A stretch of DNA of 64,000 nt from Sanguinoderma infundibulare (lineage: Eukaryota > Basidiomycota > Agaricomycetes > Polyporales > Polyporaceae), in NCBI GenBank assembly GCA_032821775.1, contig JAVLRN010000012.1:124001-188000 (forward strand), in the 5' to 3' direction. The position numbers were made by a program, and so were the translations under genes. Shown here in pieces: positions 1 to 11,953 of this stretch (position 1 is the first letter of the stretch; each line of letters opens with the position of its first letter). The notes beneath the pieces are model-generated. The model had not been told where the DNA came from. It searched no databases and worked only from the letters and a program-made list of their open reading frames with translations.

Positions 1-2088
1 GCTGCTCGGGACATTCTTTGGCCTCATGTGCGTGTCTTCTACTCTGTCCCGCGAACGAATTGTCTCGCTCACCGTGCTCGTTCAAGATTGTATGGGGTGC
101 TACTGCATCAAGCGTATCATTACATCCGGGTGCATGCTGCTGATCGGCCCGCGATCAAGTTATACGTAGGTGTTCGATTCTGCGTCACCGATCGCCAGGG
201 GTGTTGACCCCACCCGTGATAGGTGGCTTTCGTCTTGTGCGCCGCATCTAACTGGTAATCGGTTGGCTCAAACTAATCAAACAGCGTTTTAGGCTATTAG
301 ACACATTGCATACTGCTGTCATCATGTACATCTGGTGCGCCACCACAGTGATCTTGCTGCTCTCTTCGCTGCTGATGCAGGTGGGAAGCTATTTGAAGCT
401 TGTAACCAATTACTTCAATATATTGTCCTTGTTCGAGTCCGTGTGGCCTATGAATGTATGTTTCTGATGCACTTTTCTGTCCAATAATGTCGCTTACTAA
501 CGCTTGCCACTCAAGATCCTGACCCTACTTACTGTCAGTACATCTTCATGGACTCTTGCCTTATCGCCCTGGTTCTGATGCTCGAAATAGGGCACGTCGG
601 TCATCGTGTGCCAGAGGTGAGGGGTTTCAATGGACTCTATCTCGTTATCGAAGTGCTGACTATAAGCTGCGCTAGTTTCTTCGCATACCGCGTGTACCGA
701 GGTGAGCAGTGGCTCTCAAAGAACTCGCATCCATTATCTCATGCCTCGTAGTCGGTCGGAAATCCAAGATCTTGGTTGCTTTCTGCGTATGTGCTTCGTC
801 TATCTCGATCTATCTGATTCGGAGTTGACGTCTGGACGGTTCAGATGCTGCTGTTGCTTGCGGAATTGGGTGAGATGCAGTGGATTACTTCGTGTTGTAT
901 GGGATTGGATGCTTACGGCCGTATGTTGCATGGTTGAATGGTTCAGGATTTTGCATAGGTAAGCCTGACGGTACCCAAGTTCGTGGCATTGGTTAGTCGC
1001 TGAACGTATCTGCAGCTGCGACTGTAAAAGCGTCAGCAGTAGCAATCAATCTGCGATGCATAACTGGCTGATACGACGGGTACAGATTCGGGACCAAGGT
1101 CTACCAGCAGTTCGAGCCGGATGCGGTGAGTCGCAAGGTTTCGTTCCTGTGATCATCGCTGACCCACTGGACCGGACAACAGTGGATGCTCTCAGTTGGT
1201 CTCGGTATCGCAGTTTTTGTCGACACCGTCCTGGCCGCCGTCCTCGTATACATGCTGCACACGAGTCGTACTGGTGTCAAAAAGTCAGTCATATCGCATA
1301 TCGGTATCTGCGCTTTATCCACATTGATGTCAATGTCCGACGTCAGGACCAATTCTATGCTTGACACCTTGATCGCGTACGCCGTGTGTACCGGTAGGCA
1401 CTACTCATCTTCAGCGGTTACCAACAATGTCTAAACAAGAGCTTCAGGCCTCCTTACAGAGTAAGCTCAGCTCTCATCTTGACAGTTGATGACGGGCATG
1501 GACTGACCGTCGATATCACAATAGCATATTCAACATCCTCGGTTTCGTCTTCGTGAGTCGACATCATTTCGACCGCACTCCGTGACGCGGACTGGGACTG
1601 AAAGTTCGTTTGCAGGTGCTATGGTCCTCGCAAGACCTGCTATACGCCGCGTTCAACGTCGAGGTGGCCAAGATTTACACCAATTCGGTCCTAGCCGCGT
1701 GAGATTGCAACATCTGTTCAAACATCACCCCACATTCTCATAGTAGCTTGCCCCTCAGCTTGAACTTCCGGCATCCTCACGAGCCGGTCAATGCGACCTA
1801 CGAGGTCCGGGATGGTTCCAACATCTGCGTCGCCCCAATCAAGTTGTCCGGCATGTCGGGAACTCGTGGGCCCTTTTCCGCATCCAAGGTATGCCAGTTC
1901 CTCGCTCGAGGACAATGATTTCTATGGTGCTGATGCAGTTCTCCGACGATTTGAACTTGAAGGGATCGTCTGACCGGACCATGGAGACGTCGTTCACGCA
2001 GAGCAGCACCGGCGTGATCGCGATCAAGGTCCCTCGAGATTTCTGTTCAGAGCCCGGGGTAGTGCCAGCCGGAGGTGATCGCGTCTGA
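1..2088 (+). CDS. DUF6534 multi-pass membrane protein, 5' partial
   Basis: The window opens inside the first exon (LLGTFFGLM, then a GTGCGT donor). Later exons give the family hallmarks: a YGVLLHQAYHYIRV segment, an LLDTLHTA segment, a lone TNYF segment, an FFAYRVYR turn, and the long segment LGIAVFVDTVLAAVLVYML followed by HTSRTGVKK and SMLDTLIAYAVCTG. The end (IYTNSVLAALNFRHP, then a polar tail) closes at a stop near 2088. DUF6534 proteins are fungal membrane proteins with about seven helices and no established biochemical role; a plasma-membrane receptor-like or sensing role is often supposed but unproven. Roughly nine short introns are inferred from GT-AG sites. It runs head to tail with a second family member. 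Exon joints are approximate; the family assignment is secure. Confidence 0.75.
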
Positions 2089-2376
2089 GCTGTCTGTGCG
2101 GATGCAGGGTGTGGTGAAGTACGTACAATGGTGCGGCTGCGTGACTTGGGTATTTATGATTCTCGTCTAGTGTGTGAGTAATGTATGATAGCGAGGTTAC
2201 AATGCTACAGTGGTCCGAGGCCATTCAACTTGAGGCTTGGTCACACGGACCGGATGTTGGTGGTGCTGCAGTGACGCGCGTCTACTTGGTCTTGCATCTT
2301 CTTGAACTTGAACCGTTTCCACTGACATCGCACTGATCGACCGACAACTGCCAACTGCTTGAGCCAAAGCTCGAAG
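2089..2376. other. Short intergenic stretch
   Basis: About 290 bases between the DUF6534 stop and the ZZ zinc-finger fragment. I see no gene or regulatory motif I can support. Confidence 0.4.
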
Positions 2377-2887
2377 ATGTTGTCTTCCGTCGATGCATCC
2401 AGTCTGCTAACTCTCGGGATCAACCTCTCAGTTCATACCGGTGTTCAATGTGACTTCTGCGGCAAGCGGAACATACGGGGAACCCGATACAAATGTCTTC
2501 AGTGCTCTGGTATGTCCCAATAAATTCCTGCACGACTCTTCACTCATACGACAAATCCGCATACGGTGCGCAGCATTCGATCTTTGTAGCGCATGTGCAT
2601 CCTCCCCAAAGCCATGGGAAGGACATCTCCCCTCGCACGTGTTTTTTCCTATCCCAACTCTGGACGACCTCGTGCACTACCGCATAGTCAAGGACTCTGA
2701 TCAGCGCAACAAAGGAGAAGTTGCACATCAGAATATAACTTGCGACGGTTGTCAGCAATGCCCTCTAGTTGGAGTCAGGCACAAGTGCCTTCAATGTCAG
2801 AGTATGCCCGTCTACCATTCTGCTCATGCTTGCGCATCACGATCTAACTTCGGCATGGGGAACCCATGGGCGCCGCGGACGGCGTGA
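2377..2887 (+). pseudogene. Tandem ZZ-type zinc-finger protein, truncated
   Basis: From an ATG at 2377 the frame reads through a ZZ-type finger: CDFCGKRNIRG, then RYKCLQC, an intron from 2510 to 2573, then AFDLCSACASSP with later histidines (GHLPSH). A linker (KDSDQRNKGEVAHQN) leads to a second ZZ start, ITCDGCQQCPLVGVRHKCLQC. ZZ fingers bind zinc and usually mediate protein contacts, for example in p62-like and dystrophin-like proteins. The second finger stops at an apparent donor (GTATGCCC, about 2803). I find no following exon with the expected FDLC half, and the open frame instead runs into unrelated sequence ending at 2887. It is therefore probably the remnant of a longer multi-ZZ gene. 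It lies between two DUF6534 genes on the same strand. The ZZ assignment is firm; the gene end is not. Confidence 0.6.
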
Positions 2888-3252
2888 AGTTCTGAAAGTC
2901 CCAGAAAGGCCTTCGATAGCTGGCGCATAGATGAGTTTTTGTCAGTGCGCTTTCAAGTCCTTAACCGGGATGTTCGAAAGCCGGACCAACGGAGCCTTCG
3001 AATGTCCCTCTAATGTCGCGCTTCATACCTAAATCCACAGCTCTGGCCGGGAGCTGGGGTGCTCCAGCGCCCATGAGTGCGCTTCTGTGGTCTCAGCGCA
3101 TTAGCACCGAACGTAGGATCGAACCCCGATGCTGGTGGCTTCTGGCATTTATCATCAACCTTATGATGATGGGGAGCAGAACCTGGATATAGCTCTCCCT
3201 CCTCAATGGCCCCCATCGTCCGTTCGTGCTCCAAGTGCCCCCGGTGGGCGTC

Positions 3253-5276
3253 ATGTCTCTCCAGTCGGCCACGAATAGCACTGTCAATCCTCTTCTCCCC
3301 AAGCTTCCTGCTCTCGACAACACCTATGGGGCGGTGCTCATTGGAACGTTCATTAGCCTCATGTGAGTACCGTGCGTAATTTTGCCACAATCACAGTACC
3401 CACGCTTCACCCTAGTCTGTATGGAATGAGTCATTCCATACAGACTGATGACGCTGCATCAGTCATATCGATATCGCTGCCTGTACCCGACGGACAAGCT
3501 CTGGCTGAGGTGCATCGTATGTGTTTCTCCGATCTCTGTGTTTTTATCAGGTCGCTGACGGGCATGGCAGGTATTCACGACGGTGTAAGGCTTTCTCCAC
3601 CGCCATCAGTTCTGATCACTAAGCCCTTTTGGAACGCTAGGGTTCTCGAGACAGTGCATATGGCTCTGTGTTGCCACCTCTGGTGCGTCAAGTCGATGAG
3701 TACTGTGAGCAGATGCGTTCACCGATAATCCGTAGCTACTGGTATCTCGTTACGAACTACTTCAAGCCTACCGAACTCGAGTTCGGAAGCTGGTGAGTTC
3801 GGTGACCCCCCATCTATCGTTTATGCCTAAACCCTCAGCAGGTCCATCAAGGTTGGTATATCTCGTCGCTACACTTTTCGTTTCTAATTCTGTGGACACC
3901 AGACTGTGTTGATCTTATCGGTGAGTACCCTCGGACGGCGGAGGTTCTGTCTAGATTCTAACATCGCGCGTAGGGAGTGATCGTCATCGTCGCTCAAAGG
4001 TTAGCCCAAGCCCCATGTATCTCGGGTCGGAATACAGTACTCAATCCCACCAGCTTCTTTGCATGGCGGGTATATCTAGGTACACAGGCGGCAGGCTTAC
4101 AAAAAGCTCACGACTACGCCTGCTAAGCAAAGCATCCAGTCGGTCCCCGATATCGGATACTAGTCTTCATTGCTGTGAGTTGACCAACTTTGTCGGTGAT
4201 ATTGTCTATTCGCTCACTGCGCCGCTTCCTCAGATGTCTCTCTTCCTCGGAGAGCTCGGTGAGCCTTTGAAAGCTGTACTCCCTAAAAGATGAGATGCCA
4301 ATCATTGTATATACAGGTTTCCTCGCTGCTGCCACTATCGCAACGTGCGTACGCAAGTTTGATGTCTGCCGACCGACGCTGAAGACCAAATGATAGGTTC
4401 ATGATACCGACCTTCAAGGAATTCCAGCACCTTGAGGCAACATTCCCACCCCTTTGCTTCTCCGTATGCTGATGACTTCTACCATGACGCAGTGGCTGAT
4501 ATCCATGGGCTCCGCCCAAGTCATCACGGCGGACACGCTGCTGACGAGCGTGCTCATCGTCACGTTGCATCGGAAGCGTACTGGAATCAGGAGGACCGAC
4601 TCCATGATTGACTTGCTGATCTTGTGCGCGGTTAGCACCGGTAAGCATTCATCCCACTGCTTGTGCCTACCTATTCATTCTCACTCGAGCGTAGGTTTCC
4701 TGACGACGTAAGCATGTTTGTTTTCAATCGGGAGACAAACTAGTTAGCTGAGACGGTCCAACGAACTGGAAGGGTATTCAATATACTGGCTTTTGTCTTT
4801 GTCAGTGCCCCGATTGTTCGCTCTTCGGCGCGGGCTGAATATCAACGAACAGGTCCTTTTCTTCTCAGGCAACTTCATCTACATCGCATTCTCCATCATC
4901 GTGACAAAATGTGGGCGCTTGTTGTGGCTCTTTGGACTGAAGACTGACGTCTCGTCGCAGTATACGCCAACACACTTCTCGTCGCGTGAGTGTCCTCCTA
5001 GAAAGTCCATGTCCCCACCTTCTTATCGATCGGTTCCTTAGGTTGAATAGCAGGAACTCGCTGTCGGGAGGGGGTCTAATCGAGGCCTCTGATATCAAGC
5101 TGTACGGTGCTAGCATCGTCTTTTGTACCACTATCGACGCCGCCCAGAGGGTAGCGCTTCCGCAGACATCCTCAGAAGCCTTCCCTCCAGAAATTTCTTC
5201 GTGGGGCGCCGTTCGCTCATGGGTTTCAGGCATCACAACCTACGCATCACGAGGCCAGCCTCCCTTTATTGAATAG
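3253..5276 (+). CDS. DUF6534 multi-pass membrane protein, possibly disrupted
   Basis: The start at 3253 gives MSLQSATNSTVNPLLPKL, then PALDNTYGAVLIGTFISLM, the standard first exon, with a GTGAGT donor. Further exons supply MTLHQSYRYRCLYPTDKLW, VLETVHMALCCHLW, CYWYLVTNYFKPTELEFGSW, the helix WLISMGSAQVITADTLLTSV with LHRKRTGIRRTDSMIDLL, NFIYIAFSIIVTKLYANTLL, and a last exon LNSRNSLSGGG closing at 5276. Role unknown, as for other family members. Oddity: exon 2 carries a perfect 29-base palindrome (3416-3444) that separates LYG from MTLHQ and shifts the frame, unless a downstream acceptor (ATACAG) is used. Other exons look intact. It is the second of two tandem plus-strand copies. Confidence 0.72.
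3416..3444. repeat. Perfect 29-base palindrome inside a DUF6534 exon
   Basis: TCTGTATGGAATGA, one G, then its exact reverse complement. It sits where sister genes read straight from YG to the (T/M)xHQ motif, so about 19 bases look added by local inverted duplication. Confidence 0.85.
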
Positions 5277-5745
5277 CAAATCCTACCAACTTGGGTACAA
5301 ATCCTCCAGTGGAGATGGTTTGGTCGTCGACGATACGCAGCAGAACGTAAAATGAATGGTATATCATCCCGTCGAGTCCGCATGCGTATACATGTCCGTG
5401 TTCTATACGATCGTGTTTTCTACCTACGGCACCGAATTTTATGGAATATCGCAGTTGCACGAGCAGGTCTCAGTCGAACCCACTGCCTGAACAGGCGCAG
5501 ACTCAAAGCTGGCGTCCTTACTGGTCGCGCCCACTACCTCTTCGTCCTAGTAGCCGGAAGCGCTGCACGATGACCTTCACGTTCCTGAACAGAAAGAGGG
5601 TGAAGCAATTGAGAGATTGATTGATCAAGAATGCACATGCAGGGTATCGTATCGTAACCAAGGTATGCGAGTCGTACTAATATTATGCCTGGGGGAGTAG
5701 AGAGGAGATAATGCTGGACTCACAGTCGAAACCAAATCGGTTGAT
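5277..5745. other. Intergenic, convergent gene ends
   Basis: This 470-base stretch lies between the stop of a plus-strand DUF6534 gene and the stop of the minus-strand coiled-coil gene. No convincing coding frame or RNA gene was seen; it probably holds two 3' untranslated regions. Confidence 0.4.
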
Positions 5746-7441
5746 CTACCACTGGGGACTGGGAATGTAGAATTTACCAAGGTAGTGAGGCCTGGGGTTG
5801 GTGCGGTCACTTGGAGATGAGACGGACCGTGACACCTTGGGAACGACGCAGCTCCGGGACCCTGGCTCGTGCGCTGCGTCCAAGTTGGCGACGGAGGGCG
5901 CGATGTGGCCCGAAGGCCGCCGGAGGTTCTCGATCGCTAACTTGCGTCGCAGAGTGTGGACGTTGGGCTGCAGAATCCCTGACGTCGTCGGGGAAATCGG
6001 CGGGGAGGCAGTGGCGGAAAGGCGCGGCGTGGCAGCAGTGAAGCAGTCCTCTCCACCGGCGGAAGGGAGGCGCAACTGCGGGCAGCGGGGCTTCTGGGCG
6101 GCGGGGGTCCAGGTCGGGGTCTTGTAACGCTCAGTGTTCAGCTTCGTGATCAAAGAGAAGAGGTACTCGCGGTCGGACTGGGCGGTCTTCTTTTGCGCCC
6201 TGAGCTCCCGGGTGAGATCGACGACCGCGAGCACGCCAGCGGCGGCGCACTCTTCGAACGTCCGCCGCAGACGAGTCGTAGCGTGGAGCTCATCCTTCGT
6301 CGCCGTCAGGTGCTCCCTCGTCGCGGCTAACTCCTTCTCGATCGTGGCTGACTCCTGCTTGACTGTAGCCAACTGCTGAGTCAGGAGTTCGACGTTCGCC
6401 GCCGCCTCGGACGTCTCAGTGACCGGAGGAACGTGGTGCACCTCGGCCTCCATAACCTAGGTCGCGTATCAATAAGCCGCTAGGAATCGCGAGGGGGATG
6501 CTGCTCACCTCTGCCTGTGCCTCAGCAGAAGGCGCGGATGCATCCAGATCGCCACGGAGGTCGTTGAGGGTCGACGCGTGCGCAGCCAAGATCACTTCAC
6601 GACTACGGTTGGCCGCAGACTCGAGTTCCGCGATCCGAGCATTGAGCGCATCAACGATGGCCTGTGAAGCACGACGCGTTCAGCGTTAGCCGCGAGCGAT
6701 AAACCACTGGAGGTGTCGAATGAGATAAACCTTGTGCTGCTCCTCCGTCGCGCGAGCCTGTGCGACGTTCTCCGCGATAATCTTGTCCTTGTCGGCGATG
6801 ACCGCGTCCTTCGCCCTCAGGACGAGCTCCACATCTTGGAGCCGCTGGGTCCTCCTAGTGAGTGTCGCTTCGCGTTTGTCGAGTGTCGCATCGAGTTCGC
6901 CAATGATCGCGTCCTGCTCGTAGATGACCTTCTTGTACCGCCGTTCGCTAGAGTCGACAGGAGGTGGAGGCGGAGAGGTCGCCATAATAGCCGCCATAGA
7001 AGGGAAGAAGTCAGCCAGGGTGTACTTGAAGTTGACGACGACATGCACGAGGGCGAGGGCGAAGAGGTAAAGCACGATCCGATCGAGAAACGGCGCCACA
7101 GCTTGAGACAGCCAGAACGGCGCCACGGCGAGCCAGGTGGCTTGTACGAACAAGTATGTCGAGACAAACACGTAGCGCACTGCATCGACAAACGTGATGG
7201 TGGTGAGCCAGGAGCCGGGTAAGGTGGCGCAGAGGGCTAGAGCTGCGACAAAGGTGAAAGCCGTGTCGAAGGCTGAGGCCAGGACGAACAAGGTCGCTAC
7301 GGCTGCTGTAGAGACCCTGCGCCGTAGGTTGCCCATGTCGAACAGGGACCGGAAGGACTGGAGGAGCGTTGCTTGGGAGACCATGTTGACCAGAAAGGCG
7401 ACTTGAGACGGACGGCAGAAGGGAAAAGAGGTGGCCTGCAA
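5746..7441 (-). CDS. Membrane-anchored coiled-coil protein
   Basis: Three exons fit cleanly: 7441-6731, 6661-6509 and 6456-5746, with GT-AG introns of 69 and 52 bases. The product is about 525 residues. The N-terminal half has several strongly hydrophobic stretches (around AAVATLFVLASAFDTAFTF, AVRYVFVSTYLFVQATWL and IVLYLFALALVHVVV), followed by a proline run (SPPPPPVD). Heptad-rich coiled coil follows (for example DAIIGELDATLDKREATL, IVDALNARIAELESAANRS and LLTQQLATVKQESATIEKEL), then a serine/proline-rich tail. I do not recognise a named family. The shape suggests an integral membrane protein projecting a long rod, such as a tether or scaffold, but that is inference. The first ATG at 7441 could be replaced by a later one (MVSQATLL). 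Confidence 0.7.
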
Positions 7442-8399
7442 GGGACGGGAAAGTAGACAGTCTTATAGGACAATGGAGGCTATCGATCGCTGCCAGCCGC
7501 AGTGGTCGATGATACAGAGGCGGACGGCGGCTGACAACGCTAACATCCTTGAGAAGTTGGTTAGTAAATCCGGAATCAGGCCTCCTAGTAGGACGTTTGT
7601 ACACAGATCAGTAAGGAAAGAAAACAGAAGACGATACGATGTACCTCCAAGGGTCGCGGCGCAAGGAAAGTTGGAGGACGGGCCAGTAGATGCATATGTG
7701 CAACCATACACCAGCCAGACCACGATCCGCGCTTAAACATGCATTATTAACGGAAAGATGCCACAGCTATGAACGGCGGGGGGAGAGGGAGGAGAGCAAA
7801 GCGAACGAGGGAGGGTCGAAGTCCGCAAGTGCAACCGTCCCCAAATTCCACAGTGATTGCGGGAGCGTTGATTACGTACGACCCGAAGGCATCCTAGCTC
7901 GCAAGAACAACTCCGGACCGCCAGGACAGCACGACAGCACGTCGACGAAAGCCCGCAAATGAGCGCAGCAGCCCTCTCACCGGCCGTCACATGGGGCGAA
8001 CCAGCAATGCTGTTGCGTGTTATTTGCGGCTTTCGAGTCGAGGGAGGGCAAGATCGTCGCACCCGAAGACGGATCTCCAGGCTAGACGGTCGAGACGATC
8101 ATCGCGTTCCCACTTCTTGAGCTGCAAAAATCGCGTGAGCATGTGTTACAATGGAAGCGAGACGCACCCGACCCCACTTATTTTTGCATGCTTCGGACTA
8201 GGCGAAAACTTACTCTAGCGATACGTCCAGAGGTGGTGGTGAACCAACTTTCCAAGACAGACCTAGTATGGTGGGGACTAGCTTGCGGCCCTCAAGACCA
8301 GACCTAGTTCCTTACTAAGCTCGTGAGCGAATTGAAGCCCCCTAGAATTATTGGGAGAAAGCCTAGTACTTACTGCAGAGGATGCCCTGGAAGCGGCAC
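7442..8399. other. Intergenic region up to the palindrome insertion site
   Basis: About 960 bases upstream of the coiled-coil gene, ending at the left target duplication. Short open frames here show no family signature. It should contain that gene's promoter, but no clear TATA element was found. Confidence 0.4.
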
Positions 8400-8408
8400 C
8401 CGGAAGGC
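8400..8408. repeat. Left 9-base target-site duplication of the palindrome
   Basis: CCGGAAGGC directly abuts the first base of the inverted repeat (CAGGCTCC from 8409). The same nine bases follow the last base of the right arm. A tenth base (C) also matches but may be part of the element. Confidence 0.8.
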
Positions 8409-8445
8409 CAGGCTCCTTCCCACCGCCACTCTGAAGTTGAGGGGC

Positions 8446-8543
8446 CGATATCCTGGAGCGGGGTCGAGGTAGAATAAGAGAGGCGGGACGCAGCCTTGAT
8501 CATGTAAACGCCGGGAGATGTTGATCACGTGTAGATTGCAGTT
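8446..8543 (+). repeat. 98-base subterminal spacer, left copy
   Basis: Same 98 bases as the palindrome centre (16703-16800) apart from one seen change (GCCGGG against GCTGGG, a CpG site). Bounded on both sides by the 16-base inverted repeat GCCCCTCAACTTCAGA. Confidence 0.8.
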
Positions 8544-8708
8544 GCCCCTCAACTTCAGAGGGCGGCTGGCATCAAACATATACAAACAGCCGGAGCGCGG
8601 CGAGTAGGCGCTGAGAACCCTCCCCATTTGGTCGTCTCGAAATTCACGGCGCTAAGTAGCTTCGAAATATCATCCTGTCGCTTACCATCTCGCTTGTCCG
8701 GCTAGATC
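8544..8708 (+). repeat. 165-base terminal-type repeat, outer left copy
   Basis: Begins GCCCCTCAACTTCAGAGG and ends in GGCTAGATC. Matches the outer right copy (24795-24959) by eye, and differs from the two inner copies at about eight bases, mostly CpG sites. Confidence 0.85.
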
Positions 8709-8775
8709 ACGCCATCCGTATCAATTGAATTCTGTCCCATTGTCTGCCCATCCGTTGTTCTCTTGCTCTGCACTC

Positions 8776-11735
8776 ATGGACGAGGACCGCCTGCACTCTC
8801 TGTTTGGTGTCTTGTCCCACCTCCGCTCCCTCAATGTCACCCTTACGGACCTCCTCATGGCTGTCCTCATTTTCAATCAATTTAACTGCCCAGAAGACCT
8901 CCTTCTCGCTGACCTTGCATGCTCCACAAGGATCATCCTCTCCTCATTTCTCAACCATCCTGCAACCTCGCAGGCAACATGCTTATGGGCACACGACCTC
9001 ATGTGCTCTCAGTACTCCCACGCAGTCCAGAATCTTGCAGACATAGACCATGGATGGCATTTCAGGGCGGCACACACATCCCCAGCTCAAGTCCGTGAGT
9101 TCCGCCTTGAGGATATGGCTCGCTCAATGCGCCGGACAGAGCCAGAGCTCTGGATGGTTGCTTCCATCTTGCTGGGGGAACAGATGTGGTTGATGAAGAT
9201 CTCGCGTGGCATGCGCATGAGGTGGATGCTGATGAAGCGGGGTACTGGATTGATGATGAAGATGCTGAGAAGATTTTGGGTGGGGGTGGAGTTGGGTCAG
9301 CAGGGAAGAAGCAGCGCAGAGAACATGCAGCTCTGATACGGATCGTGCGTGCCTGTTGGATTTGTGTTGCAGCCACCTAACACTCTTACTCACATTGCAC
9401 AATTGCAGAAAACAGTCGTGGTCATCAGCATCTTCATGAATGCACTCGACCAGCAATGCAACACCCTTCAAAGTGTTATGGGAATCTTCCTTCACTCATG
9501 CAATGCGCCAGAGAAGCTCATCAAGGTTCTCACCAGGATGGGGGTCTCAATCTCACTTGCATCCACGCATCGCACTATCGAGTCCCTTTCCACACAGTCT
9601 TACACTGAAATCGAGGCACTTGGTCGCACACTCCTTACATCACACGCATTTGACAACTTCGATGCACGGATCAATACCCTGGTCCCCACAGTCGACAAAC
9701 CTGGTGATGGCCTCCTTCATCTCACATCAGGTACCCTTCTCCGTTTACAGCAAGCCAGGCTCAAGGACCTGCACTGCTCGACACTCATCTGGGACCGTTC
9801 CAAGCGGAATATTCATGCCTCTGACCCACGGCCATTCGACCCTCGTGCCACTCTCCATAAACTGCACAGACTCCACCCTGAAAGCGAGGATGCTCTCGAA
9901 GATTCAGGCCTCAGTCGCTGTGGTCAATTCCGAGCTTGGCTTTTCATTCACACTCTCTTGCAGCATGGACCAGAGTCACTGTGTGACCTGCTCAAACTCC
10001 TCCCAAGTCCTGAGTCCATTGACATGATCCCCATCTCCAAACTCCACCAAACACCTCTTCATGCTATGGACATCAACCAGTCAACTGTCTCAGGCAATAT
10101 CGAGGCCATTCTCAATATGTTCACACAGGCAGGCCTTGGAAATCCTCGCGAGCACCCAGATGGCACCCGAGTCGACCCAGAGGAGTTTGTGATCCTCGTC
10201 CATGGGGATCTCAGAACTTGCGAGTGTGTGGGCTCAGGCATTCGTCAACGGTCCCAGGAACAAAATCCATACGACTGCCTTCAATCTGTCGTGTTTGTGC
10301 CTGGTTTGTTTCATCTGAAGATGGCCACCGCCGATGCTATCTGGTGTATTCTTGTTCTCCGCGATGGTGCTCGATCAGATGACACGAGTTTCATGAAGCT
10401 TGTGGGAGAGCTTTGTCCTCATGAGAGCTCACGTTTGGTTTCAAATGCGAAGTTCCGTCAGCAACACGAGTTAATCAACCATGTCGGGACCTTACTGCAA
10501 CTCGATGCTTGGCGCGTCGAGATCAAGAAACAGTTTGGTCATAACTCACTGGATGTTTGGGCTGCAACAAAGCCTACGCTTGCAGACATCCAGGCTGTGG
10601 CAGTCATCCTCACTCGTGACTATGCCGAAGGAGAAGGGAGCAACTTATACTCAATGCAAGAGCAGTCAGACAGCCGCCGCGACCGCATCAAGGAGAACAC
10701 AATGCAGACAATCAACTACCTGTTCCTGTATGAGGAACTGGCCTATGCAATGAATGCTGGAGACATCAGCTGCATCGAGACCTTGTTTCCCTCATGGATC
10801 TCGATATTCCGTGCAGCCGGAAAGTACAAGTATAGTCACCAGATGTTGCACTTTGCTCATGCACTATATTTTGTCTACCCAGAGGGTCTACGGTAAGCCA
10901 TTAGATTTTTCTGATTCAGTTCACCTGCAGTACTCATGCATCACGTTGCAGTAAAGTTATTCGAATGAATATCCTCATCAATCCTTCGGGCAAGCCTATG
11001 GAGTTTCGTGCCGTTGATTGGATTGAGGAATTATTGAATCTGTACATCAAGGTATGCATCATCTGTACACATACAAGGGGTTACGATACGTGAGAGACAG
11101 CATTGAAAGCAGTTGAAAGCCTGGGGCGTGTTCAGACGCGTTTGGACTGTTAACAATGGCTGGACACACACCAGAGTTACACCCACCCATCCCGGCCATG
11201 TTGAAGCTCTTGCCACTCCATGTCTTCCTCTCGGACAGGACACTGACCGAGTTGTGATTGATGAGCTTGTCGGACGGCGGTGGTGAATCCTCAATCCAGC
11301 CCTTCCACCCCTTCCATGCCGCTGCTCACTTCTTTCAAGCCTTCTTGAGCGGGGGCTCCTTGCTCTCAATGGTCGACATTGGAGTCGCACCAGATGATGT
11401 GGACGGGATGGGTGCTGTGGCAGTCTCAGGGGCTTTGGAGGCCGCCTTGATGCCGAGCGTGGAGCTCCTCCTCAGTTGGCTTGGGCATGGATACACAGTT
11501 GAGAAGATCAGGTTATGGGCATAGTAACTGACATCTGTAACAGGTAATCTATGGCGGGAAAGGGTCCAACTTCTCCAAGAAGCGGATCCTCCTAGAGTCC
11601 TCCATCGTGCTACTTCTCCGCGCTTGTCATGCGAACTTCGAATGGAACTTCCGGCTCCCCGGGCTCACCTATGCACATGCCAAGAAGAACATGCAGGAAA
11701 CATTCAAATTGATGCTTGAGAAACTCGAGAGGTGA
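8776..11735 (+). CDS. DUF6589 protein, left-arm copy, frame-damaged
   Basis: Exons: about 8776-9344 (with a frame break near the GGGGG run at 9173-9178), 9409-10892, 10952-11051 and 11544-11735. Family hallmarks run in order: TVVVISIFMNALDQQCN, GIFLHSCNAPE, GVSIS, DLHCSTLIWD, then MDINQSTVSGN, FVILVHGDLRT, VVFVPGLFHLKMATADAIW, and near the end IYGGKGSN and LPGLTYAHA. DUF6589 is abundant in basidiomycetes and has no proven function. The spaced acidic positions in the MDIN, HGDL and FHLKMATAD blocks look like an RNase H-fold transposase, which is my inference. After the stop at 11733 (TGATGA) the same frame stays open to 11948 with an acidic tail, so the stops may be CpG-decayed arginine codons. 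The intron 11052-11543 is unusually long (492 bases). Confidence 0.8.
11052..11543 (+). other. 492-base intron within the DUF6589 gene
   Basis: Donor GTATGC after YIK and acceptor CAG before VIYGG. It is about eight times longer than its neighbours and coding-like in composition, with a local frame containing RVVIDELVGRR. It may be captured sequence; no family was recognised. Confidence 0.5.
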
Positions 11736-11953
11736 TGACCTTACGAGCATACCGGTGGACGAAAAGGGACAGGGTATGTGATAGCTGATGCATTAAATGA
11801 TGGGGTCGGTATTCTAGCAAAGGAGTGGTCAAAATGGACACCAGGAGCAGAGGGGGGAGAGGACGAACAGGGAATTACTGTGGAGGTGGAGGAGGACACT
11901 GTTGAGCTGACAGAAGAGGATTTGAGCGTTGAGGGCATGTTAGGATAGCTGAA

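Noticed and set aside
8370..8627. 85-codon minus-strand frame repeated at 16639-16884 and 24876-25367
   Set aside because: It lies wholly in the terminal repeats and spacer; its repetition follows from the repeat structure and it has no domain character.
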